45,517 nucleotides of DNA, taken from positions 1 through 45,517 of the forward strand of contig JACQNH010000044.1 of assembly GCA_016203175.1 (NCBI GenBank). Direction: 5' to 3'. Both the position numbers and the translations under genes were made by a program. This stretch comes from Candidatus Woesearchaeota archaeon (GTDB lineage: Archaea > Nanobdellota > Nanobdellia > SCGC-AAA011-G17 > JACQNH01). The notes below the pieces were generated by a model, which was not told the DNA's origin, did not search any database, and saw nothing but the letters and a program-made list of their open reading frames with translations. Of the stretch, positions 1-6,844 are shown piece by piece (within the stretch, counting starts at the first letter, position 1; every line of letters begins with the position of its first letter).

Positions 1-76
1 ATATATTAATCAAATTAATATAATCCTTTAACTTTCTATGTAAAAGTTATAATAAAATTAAAAAAGAAGGAATTTC

Positions 77-83
77 GGAGGTG
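77..83 (+). promoter_or_regulatory. Strong Shine-Dalgarno site
   Basis: GGAGGTG lies 4 nt before the ATG at 88. It fixes that start and shows that this gene is translated from a leadered transcript, unlike many genes in this window. Confidence 0.75.
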
Positions 84-87
84 CAAA

Positions 88-525
88 ATGGAAAGTTTTG
101 AAATTTATTTTGAAAAACATTTTAAAAATGATGGCTATTTCTTATTAGACATGGGTATCTTCCTTGATAAGGATCTTAAAAGAAAACTTAAGCAAGGAAT
201 TTTCTGTGATAGGATAGAATATGGTAATGCAATTAACTCTAAGTTAGAAAACAGCCTTGCTTTTACATCGATAACAGAAGGTTATTTAAATTATAGTTAT
301 AATTGCTGTTCATATTTTATTGGATCTAGAAGTGATCCGCCATTTAATATTGTAAGTACAATTATAGTTCCAAGTTTAGTTGACAGACTATTCCATTATT
401 CCATAGAAAAAGGAAACACTGATTGCCACACTATAACTATAGCTAGAGGAGAAAAAAACGATGTTCTTAAAGTAGAGAGATTATTTGACAAATTAAGAAC
501 AGAAGGAATTATTAAATTAGAATGA
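88..525 (+). CDS. Hypothetical protein, 145 aa
   Basis: I do not recognise this protein. It has no signal peptide or membrane segment, so it is probably cytosolic, with mixed alpha/beta-type composition. There is a Cys-Cys pair near residue 73 (YNCCSYF) and a charged C-terminus. The start is supported by a GGAGGTG ribosome site 4 nt upstream. The stop TGA overlaps an ATG that opens a degenerate reading frame (522-670). Its direction opposes the next gene (662-979, minus). No function is proposed. Confidence 0.7.
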   Translation: MESFEIYFEKHFKNDGYFLLDMGIFLDKDLKRKLKQGIFCDRIEYGNAINSKLENSLAFTSITEGYLNYSYNCCSYFIGSRSDPPFNIVSTIIVPSLVDRLFHYSIEKGNTDCHTITIARGEKNDVLKVERLFDKLRTEGIIKLE

Positions 526-670
526 AATTAAAACAAGCAAAGGCAATGCTATCAAACTTAGTTTATTGTCAGACTTAAATTTAGATTCAGAGATTTATGA
601 TATGGGAAAAGATATAGTTTATGTAATTGCAGATAAAGCATATAAATTTATATTCCATAAATTAATTTAA
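522..670 (+). pseudogene. Possible frameshifted remnant of a small ORF
   Basis: An ATG at 522, overlapping the stop of the upstream gene (ATGA), opens an 18-codon frame that ends at TAA. A second frame, open from 521, continues through a protein-like stretch (SDLNLDSEIYDMGKDIVYV) to a stop at 668-670. Joining the two would need one frameshift near position 565. Translational coupling to the gene at 88-525 suggests it was once the second gene of that operon. It may also be chance coding; the evidence is only the reading frames. Confidence 0.3.
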
Positions 671-979
671 AACCTTACATTCTAAACCTTCACTAAATTT
701 TAAAGCACTTTCTTCAACTCGGTTTATAACATCACATATTTTAGATTCACTACCATACAATCTTATAACCACATTTAACCTCCTGTCTAAAGAACCATTT
801 AAAATAGGGATAATATACTCTAAAGTCACATCACCTAAATGAGCAATAATATAATTTTCCATATCAGAGATATTTCTGCTGCGAACAATGTTCACTTCAG
901 GTAAAGATTTTAAAAAATTAGAAAAGTTTTGAAAAGAGTAAAAACCATTTGCATAACCTTCGTAAATTACCTTGTTCAT
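662..979 (-). CDS. Hypothetical protein, 105 aa
   Basis: A small, probably soluble protein that I do not recognise. It begins MNKVIYEGYANGF and has no hydrophobic segment. The sequence alternates beta-like stretches (NVVIRLYG) with a helical C-terminus (VEESALKFSEGLE). A TATA-like ATATTTAAAG around 1005-1013 sits about 29 bp upstream of the ATG, which fits a leaderless or nearly leaderless transcript. Its 3' end overlaps the tail of the degenerate frame at 522-670 by 9 bp. Confidence 0.6.
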   Translation of the reverse strand: MNKVIYEGYANGFYSFQNFSNFLKSLPEVNIVRSRNISDMENYIIAHLGDVTLEYIIPILNGSLDRRLNVVIRLYGSESKICDVINRVEESALKFSEGLECKVLN

Positions 980-1035
980 TAAAAATTAAAATAAGTTTTC
1001 ACAATATTTAAAGATATAGAAGTTATAAAATATAT

Positions 1036-1497
1036 TTAGTTATAGTAATAATATCTATAATCATAATTTCTGCTGTTGTAATAGTCATAATCATTATACC
1101 TATAAGTATCATATTTGCTGTAATAAGGCTCTCTATTCCTATTATATCCTGAATAATAATTATAAGGATAAGTATAATAATAACTATAATAAGGATATGA
1201 TCTATACCTCCCATCATTATCAACTCTAATATTAACTGAATTTTGTTCATAAGAATTGTAATTAAAATTATAATTATTGTAGCCATAATAACTTCCGCTA
1301 TTACCATAAGGATCGTATCTTTTGTTATATCCTGGTAATCCATAGTCATAATTATTATACAAATAAGAAGCTGAATCATAACCAATATCAGGATAATATC
1401 GATAGTTATAATAAAAAGCAGAAACATCAATAACACTAGACAAAGCAATTACAATAGCAACAAAAAACATTAATGATTTTTTTACTAATCTGTTCAT
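1036..1497 (-). CDS. Secreted tyrosine/asparagine-rich protein, 153 aa
   Basis: Residues 1-27 form a classical signal peptide: basic MNRLVKK, a hydrophobic core, and a probable cleavage after VSA. The rest, about 126 residues, is extreme low complexity: by direct count roughly 45 tyrosines with many Asn, Arg, Asp and Gly in YY, NYN and RYD-like units, and almost no aliphatic residues. The sequence suggests an exported, possibly intrinsically disordered, adhesive or cross-linkable surface polymer; that is an inference. A G-rich GGGGG site lies about 6 nt before the ATG and a TATA-like element about 45 nt upstream. The isoleucine-rich frame on the same strand is a shadow of the repeated TAY/AAY codons. 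Confidence 0.7.
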   Translation of the reverse strand: MNRLVKKSLMFFVAIVIALSSVIDVSAFYYNYRYYPDIGYDSASYLYNNYDYGLPGYNKRYDPYGNSGSYYGYNNYNFNYNSYEQNSVNIRVDNDGRYRSYPYYSYYYTYPYNYYSGYNRNREPYYSKYDTYRYNDYDYYNSRNYDYRYYYYN

Positions 1498-1627
1498 TTT
1501 AACCCCCTACTTACAACTTAAAAGTAACAAACCATATTTAAAACTTTCTAAAAGGATAGTAGTAGTAATAACATTAAAACAAAGGACTTATCTCTTTTTA
1601 TATACAAAAATATTGCTTAAATGATTT

Positions 1628-1900
1628 ATGAAAAAACCTAAACTTCTAGAACATATAATTACAAAAGAAAGCCGATTATATAACAGAGATAAATTTTTTA
1701 GATCTCTGGAATATCTAGCCGACATAATGGCAAGTGCCGCTATAACCTATACTCCATATTACATAATTTTAGGAAAATATGAAAATGCGTTAAGTTTCAC
1801 CATTATTTCAGGACTCATGATTGTATCTAGAATCACTCTCGAACAAACTATAAATGAGGGATCATACAAAAAAAAGAAATTACCTGTAAGCTTTATCTAG
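1628..1900 (+). CDS. Small hypothetical membrane protein, 90 aa
   Basis: The N-terminus is basic and soluble (MKKPKLLEHIITKESRLYNRDKF). Two weakly hydrophobic segments follow (about residues 29-48 and 52-70), then a lysine-rich tail near the C-terminus. A TATA-like TTTTTATATA at about 1596-1605 lies roughly 27 bp before the ATG, consistent with a leaderless mRNA. It converges with, and overlaps by 21 bp, the lipoprotein gene on the other strand. No family recognised. Confidence 0.55.
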   Translation: MKKPKLLEHIITKESRLYNRDKFFRSLEYLADIMASAAITYTPYYIILGKYENALSFTIISGLMIVSRITLEQTINEGSYKKKKLPVSFI

Positions 1901-2851
1901 CCATATTGTAACAGGCGGAATCTCTTCTAAATAAGCAAATCCATCTAAGATTATAATTAAATCCCTTGGGAAAGGACCTAGATTACTAGCATCAACTCCA
2001 GTCATTGTACAATCAACAGTCCTCTTACCCTCTCTTAAAACAACAGTACCTTCCTCACAAACAATAGGATAAGGTCCTTTGACTATAAAACTAACCTTTT
2101 CCCTTCTTCTCTTTTCATATTCCCAACAATTATTTAGATCATCAACAATAATTCCATTCCCAACATTCTCTATTGAAAATTTAAACTTCATTGTTCCAAA
2201 CCTTTCTCCTTCCCTAATCTTAACAACTTCTTGATTTAAAGAAGTAACCTGTACACCACTAGGGGGATTATCGCCTGGTTGAATATTCTGATTAAGTATC
2301 TGACTTCCACCACCAAAACCATATTGCCCATCTTGAACACCTTGAGCAGGTACATCTTCATATCTATCACTTAAAACAATCCTAGTTTGAACAACAATAG
2401 GATTATAATAACAATATTGACCAGTTACAATCTTACTTCTTCTAGTTGTCACATCTCCAACATACCTTAAAGGACCTAAACTTAGAATCCTAGTATCTAA
2501 ATTACCCGTTTCTTCATCAATAGGATCTAAAGATAATGGAAATAAAACCTCTTTAGCACCTACAAAAAAATTAGGTATTATTGCATCACCAGTTAATCTT
2601 AATCTAACAGTATTTGGTTGCATCCTTCTAGTCCCTCTGTTTGCTAATTCTACTTCAACATCAATTAATTCACCAGGTTCATAATATTCTTGCTCAGAAG
2701 AAACAGGAGCATCTCTAACAAATCTTGCCTCAACAGCAGAATTCCCAGTAAATTTATAAAAACCGCTTGGACCGCCAGGCGCAGTAGGTTGACAAGAAAT
2801 AATTAAAACTAATGAAATTACTAAAATAACTGTTATCAACCCCTTTTTCAT
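1880..2851 (-). CDS. Predicted surface lipoprotein, 323 aa
   Basis: The start is placed at the fourth codon of the longest frame (MKKGLITV...): a palindromic TATA at 2874-2883 is then 27 bp upstream, as expected for a leaderless gene. A signal peptide ends in a lipobox-like LVLIISC followed by QPTAPGG, so the Cys is the likely lipidated residue. The remainder is beta-rich (PGELIDVEVELANRGTRRM, resembling CARDB/Ig-like adhesive folds), followed by a glycine-rich linker and a second beta-rich half. It is the last gene of a four-gene surface cluster with the genes at 2897-6078, although its own TATA suggests independent initiation. The molecular role is unknown. Confidence 0.75.
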   Translation of the reverse strand: MKKGLITVILVISLVLIISCQPTAPGGPSGFYKFTGNSAVEARFVRDAPVSSEQEYYEPGELIDVEVELANRGTRRMQPNTVRLRLTGDAIIPNFFVGAKEVLFPLSLDPIDEETGNLDTRILSLGPLRYVGDVTTRRSKIVTGQYCYYNPIVVQTRIVLSDRYEDVPAQGVQDGQYGFGGGSQILNQNIQPGDNPPSGVQVTSLNQEVVKIREGERFGTMKFKFSIENVGNGIIVDDLNNCWEYEKRRREKVSFIVKGPYPIVCEEGTVVLREGKRTVDCTMTGVDASNLGPFPRDLIIILDGFAYLEEIPPVTIWLDKAYR

Positions 2852-2873
2852 TTTATACACCTAATTTAATGTT

Positions 2874-2883
2874 ATTTATAAAT
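2874..2883 (-). promoter_or_regulatory. Palindromic TATA box of the lipoprotein gene
   Basis: ATTTATAAAT is a perfect 10-bp palindrome whose centre is 27.5 bp from the ATG at 2851. This decides the start of the downstream lipoprotein gene and implies a leaderless mRNA. Confidence 0.6.
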
Positions 2884-2896
2884 CTTATGCCCTTGT

Positions 2897-3763
2897 TCAA
2901 AACTTCGGTTTAACATTAAAAATAACCTCGTCTCTTATCTTATATTGATAATTCATTCTAAAATAACCATCAAATTCTTGAAAACCCTTTGGCAGATCTA
3001 AATTCCTAGAACTTAATTGAACCTCACACCCTACAATTCCAATCATTTTATCTTTTTCCCACCTAATTTCCCCGCAACCCTCAGGAAAATCAACAACATC
3101 AAAATCAATATCTCCAATTAATTCTCCAGGTCTATCTTTATAAAATTTAATTGTGAATAAATAAGATGTTATCCCACCATCACGAGAAATTGGTTCTTCT
3201 AAGATTTCCAAAATTTTAAATTCACTTCCAGCAATATTAGAACGCAATAAATTTCCTTCCTTACAATTATTATAATAATCCCCCAAATCATTAGCAATAC
3301 AACCATAAAACCTGGCCTGACTTAAACCATCATAACTAAGTTCACTAAACAAATGTGCAGTAAGAGATTCTTCTTCACTAACAATATTAAATTGGCCAGT
3401 AACTTTTCCTTTTTTATCAGTAATTGCATCCAAGATTTCTTGTGAAGATATAGAATCACTATAAACATTACTGCTTGTCAATAATTTTTGGTTTAATCTT
3501 GGATTTGCATCTAAAATATTAGAACCACTTAAATCAATAACATATTGAAAAACACCGGATCTTACATTAGACCCTTCAACAGGTCTAACAATTCTTAACT
3601 GAGCACCTATTCCTTTAAGACTAATATCTACTTCTGGTTCTTGGCCTTCTTTTTGAAAAATTGTTTTAAATCTTTCTTTTCCAGTTTCTTTGTAAGTTTG
3701 TATCTGTGTACAAGAACTAATTAATATTATAATAATAAAAATTAAAATACCTACTTTAAGCAT
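2897..3763 (-). CDS. Predicted surface lipoprotein, 288 aa
   Basis: The protein begins MLKVGILIFIIIILISSC: a short basic-hydrophobic signal ending in a lipobox-like ISSC, so Cys18 is the likely lipid anchor. The mature part is beta-rich and acidic with scattered Cys. Its start overlaps the end of the 334-aa gene by 8 bp, implying translational coupling. It belongs to the surface operon at 1880-6078. I recognise no enzymatic motif; an extracellular binding or structural role is inferred from anchor and composition. Confidence 0.75.
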   Translation of the reverse strand: MLKVGILIFIIIILISSCTQIQTYKETGKERFKTIFQKEGQEPEVDISLKGIGAQLRIVRPVEGSNVRSGVFQYVIDLSGSNILDANPRLNQKLLTSSNVYSDSISSQEILDAITDKKGKVTGQFNIVSEEESLTAHLFSELSYDGLSQARFYGCIANDLGDYYNNCKEGNLLRSNIAGSEFKILEILEEPISRDGGITSYLFTIKFYKDRPGELIGDIDFDVVDFPEGCGEIRWEKDKMIGIVGCEVQLSSRNLDLPKGFQEFDGYFRMNYQYKIRDEVIFNVKPKF

Positions 3764-4760
3764 TTCGAGCCGCCTCAGTTAAATCAGTTTTCTTCGAGCC
3801 AATTATCTGAATATTCTTAACAAAATCATCAGAAATAAATTTGTAATCAGCATACGCATTAATCCTTGTTAAAGAAGGATCTTCCTGAACATTTTGGACT
3901 TTAACAGAACAAATAAAAGAAGATGAATCCTCTAATTTATAATTTTCTTCTAAAGGAATCAATAACATACCCTCTCTTTCTTCCCAATCACAATTCTTAA
4001 CAATCCTATCAGGCAATTTAATCTTAATTTCATTAATAATAATACCCCCATAACCCCAAACATTTGACAAAGTAATCTCCAAAGCACTAAAACTATTCTC
4101 TAATAAAGGCTGCTCCTCACCAGCAAATCTAATGTCAACTCTTAATGGACCACTATTGCCTTTAACTAAAGGTTGGCTTTTAAGCACATACTCACTTTCT
4201 CTCTTTTTTAAATAAACATCCAAATAAGGTCTAGAATCTATAGAAAAAGAAACTCTGCTTGCCAATTCAATATTCTCTTTATTTTCAATTTTATCTTTTA
4301 AAGAAGAAAAATCTACAACACATACACTATTATCCCGATTAAAATTTCCTCCAAAAAGCTTTGAATTTTTTTCTTCTAACCCTTTAATCCCGCATTCAAT
4401 ATTATAATCAACATCTTCATATTTTTCAGTTGCTATATAATATTCTAATTTTGGAGTTCCAACTAAATATTTTGAAGAACCTTTTATATCAGTTATTCTA
4501 ATCCCTTTTTTAAGAGCTTCTTTAGCCTCAGGTTCTTGAAATGGATTAAACCTAGATATATACTTGCTAGCAAGCTCTCCACCATAACCACCAATTTTAG
4601 CTCCTAAACCTTTAACACCACCAAAAGCAGGACTAGTAAAAAAGAAGTAAATAGCAATAAGAACAATAATAATTATAAAAATTGGAATTAAAACATTAGA
4701 CTTTTCCTTTTTACTTTCAACTTCCACCTTAGAAACAGATTCTTTTTCTTCATTTCCCAT
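3756..4760 (-). CDS. Single-pass membrane-anchored surface protein, 334 aa
   Basis: A charged N-terminal stretch of about 22 residues (rich in Glu, Lys and Ser) is followed by one strong membrane segment (about residues 23-45, IPIFIIIIVLIAIYFFF). A glycine-rich spacer (GGVKGLGAKIGGYGGE) leads to a beta-rich ectodomain. There is no K[KR]G leader, so it is not an obvious prepilin. One base separates it from the pilin-like gene upstream and it overlaps the lipoprotein gene downstream by 8 bp, so all are probably co-transcribed. The topology suggests a fixed anchor for the assembly of this operon; function unknown. Confidence 0.75.
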   Translation of the reverse strand: MGNEEKESVSKVEVESKKEKSNVLIPIFIIIIVLIAIYFFFTSPAFGGVKGLGAKIGGYGGELASKYISRFNPFQEPEAKEALKKGIRITDIKGSSKYLVGTPKLEYYIATEKYEDVDYNIECGIKGLEEKNSKLFGGNFNRDNSVCVVDFSSLKDKIENKENIELASRVSFSIDSRPYLDVYLKKRESEYVLKSQPLVKGNSGPLRVDIRFAGEEQPLLENSFSALEITLSNVWGYGGIIINEIKIKLPDRIVKNCDWEEREGMLLIPLEENYKLEDSSSFICSVKVQNVQEDPSLTRINAYADYKFISDDFVKNIQIIGSKKTDLTEAARNA

Positions 4761-4761
4761 T

Positions 4762-6078
4762 TTAACCTATAACAACATCTAGCCTTTCTATTTCAAATGA
4801 TTCTCTAGGTACAATCTTAATAAAGTTGCTTCCAGCCACAATAAAATCACTTAAATCTAAAGTAATAAATCCTTCATTAGTATTGAAATAAAGTTCAGCG
4901 CCATTAATATTAATAGAAGCTTCTTTCCTAAAACCCCTATCAGCAAATATTAAATTCAATTTTACATCAGCCCTGCCGCTTGCTACATCATCAAATTCTC
5001 TTCTTCCTAAATCAAATCTATACTTAGGGAATTCAAAATTTCTCATATCAGCATTAAATTTTACTTCAGTAATATCATAACTATTTTCAGTAGAAGGCTT
5101 TAATATAAATTGAAATTGATTTTCACCCTCTCTTATTAAATTCTTACTTATATCCAAACTAGGTCTTGCAGCCTCACAAAATATTAAATCATCATACAAG
5201 GATTTTCCATTGAAATCAATCCTTAAATTTCCTTGTCTAACATTTATATTCTCACAAGAAATAAAATAACTTAAAAAAGCTCTTTTAATACCTTGAACTT
5301 CCTCTTTCGTTAAAACAAATTTCCTACTAGCCCTTAGATTTTGTTCAAACCTTTCAACAGATAAACTTAAATCTTTAAAAGAAAAATAGCTTTTGCTTAA
5401 CCTACCATCAGTAGAGCTAAAAACTAATTTATTGTCTTTAGCTTTTAATAAACTCACAGGCAATTCAATAGGTAAATCATTAATATTCGCATCTCCTTCA
5501 TAAATAATATTCTCATTTAATTTTAACTTCAATTTTCCTTTTCTATCCCCTGGAAAAAAAACTAAGGTTACTTTAGCTAAATTTTCTACACTTCCCAAAT
5601 CAAAAGAAATTGTTTTATCCTCTTTGCTAAAAAACCATGCACTAATAGATAAAGAGTTTACTAATGGGATATTGAGCTTCTTAACCTCAGAAAACAAAGA
5701 AACAGGATTTAAATCCACACCTAATTGAAAATTTTGAATAGGTCTTACTAAACCAGGACTTTCACTCAATAACAAACCCCCTCTTACCCCAACCCTTTCT
5801 CTATCTCCAAATCTAACACAATTATCCCTACAAGCCCTAGATCTATCACTACAATCTAGCTTACAATCAAAATCATCTCCACAATCACTTTTACATCTTT
5901 CAAAATCAATTTGGCATCTTCTTTCACAATCTAAACTTACCCCTTCTTTACCTTCTAAAATCAGTTGTCTTTCCTCTTCAGGTATCAATAAAAGATAAAT
6001 AACCATCAATAAAGCCATAATAAATATAAAAATACTAACACCTACACCAAATTCTATAGCACCCCTTTTATTTCTCAT
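4762..6078 (-). CDS. Pilin-like K-R-G leader protein with Cys-rich segment, 438 aa
   Basis: The N-terminus MRNKRG-AIEFGVGVS followed by about 23 hydrophobic residues matches the class III (type IV prepilin) signal: basic residues, G at -1, E at +3. Right after the helix (about residues 50-88) is a cysteine cluster with CxxxC spacing (CERRC, CKSDC, CKLDC, CRDNC) likely to form disulfides or bind metal. The rest is a long beta-rich ectodomain, far larger than ordinary pilins. It is first in the surface operon. A TATA element around 6100-6108 is about 26 bp from the ATG, so it is probably leaderless. Confidence 0.75.
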   Translation of the reverse strand: MRNKRGAIEFGVGVSIFIFIMALLMVIYLLLIPEEERQLILEGKEGVSLDCERRCQIDFERCKSDCGDDFDCKLDCSDRSRACRDNCVRFGDRERVGVRGGLLLSESPGLVRPIQNFQLGVDLNPVSLFSEVKKLNIPLVNSLSISAWFFSKEDKTISFDLGSVENLAKVTLVFFPGDRKGKLKLKLNENIIYEGDANINDLPIELPVSLLKAKDNKLVFSSTDGRLSKSYFSFKDLSLSVERFEQNLRASRKFVLTKEEVQGIKRAFLSYFISCENINVRQGNLRIDFNGKSLYDDLIFCEAARPSLDISKNLIREGENQFQFILKPSTENSYDITEVKFNADMRNFEFPKYRFDLGRREFDDVASGRADVKLNLIFADRGFRKEASININGAELYFNTNEGFITLDLSDFIVAGSNFIKIVPRESFEIERLDVVIG

Positions 6079-6175
6079 ATTAAAACATTAACTTTATTAA
6101 TATATAAAGTTTTCTTGATTCAACTCATTAATTAGAAAATGGTAAAAAATTAGGTTTTTATAAAAAAGAGGAAAA

Positions 6176-6844
6176 ATGGTCTTATTTGGTGCTTGCGGAT
6201 TAGCTTCAATAAAATATTTATTTATAATAACTAGATGGCTTCTTGAACACATTTATTGGATTCCTTTACTCTTTATAATTGGTGGACTTTTATCAAGAAC
6301 AAAAATTATTTCTACTATAGCTCATGCAATATTAACCATAGTAGCCGGATCAGTTGCAGTTTTTAGCACAGGAATTGCAGCAATTTCAGGAATAGGAACT
6401 TCATTACTAATGCCATTCTTTAAAATAGCCTACCACGGGGCTGAATTAATAACACTTATAATATCTATTTTTATACCTGGTTTTACTGTAGCTTATTTTG
6501 GAATAGCTATAGCCCCATTTTTAGCAGCAATATCTTTTTTCACAATAATGGATATAAAACAATTAAGCCCGGTAGTAAAATTTCCAACAGCTTTCGTAGC
6601 AGGATTAACAACACCATTGTTTTTAATTCAGCCAAATTTTGTTTGGATTTACCTTTTAATAAACCTTTACACAAGTTTGTTTGCAAGTAAAAAAAGTGAA
6701 TTTATAGCCTTAACAGTTCCAGTAATTTATATCGCAATAATTATTTTAATTTTAACAAGAATAGACTTAGGCTACTGCAATCTTATACAACAATTAGCAT
6801 CAACCCTATCCCCAACAACCCCATTTAAATTGCCACAAATTTAA
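6176..6844 (+). CDS. Polytopic membrane protein, 222 aa
   Basis: Almost wholly hydrophobic with about six predicted membrane segments, few charges, and small-residue-rich helices (AGSVAVFSTGIAAISGIG). GAGG lies just before the ATG and acts as ribosome site. A TATA-like element only 14-18 bp upstream is too close for that start, so an upstream promoter must be used. It converges with and overlaps the reductase gene by 20 bp. No family recognised; transporter or pore-like roles cannot be distinguished. Confidence 0.65.
   Translation: MVLFGACGLASIKYLFIITRWLLEHIYWIPLLFIIGGLLSRTKIISTIAHAILTIVAGSVAVFSTGIAAISGIGTSLLMPFFKIAYHGAELITLIISIFIPGFTVAYFGIAIAPFLAAISFFTIMDIKQLSPVVKFPTAFVAGLTTPLFLIQPNFVWIYLLINLYTSLFASKKSEFIALTVPVIYIAIIILILTRIDLGYCNLIQQLASTLSPTTPFKLPQI

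Noticed and set aside
1023..1448. Isoleucine-rich open frame of 141 codons on the minus strand
   Set aside because: It is the alternate frame of the tyrosine-rich gene, whose TAY/AAY codons read as ATA/ATT/ATC in the shifted frame; the tyrosine frame has the signal peptide and ribosome site.
3756..4760. 334-aa membrane-anchored protein considered as a twelfth prepilin
   Set aside because: Its charged N-terminal stretch contains SKKEKS but no K-[KR]-G directly before the helix, so cleavage by the prepilin peptidase is not supported.
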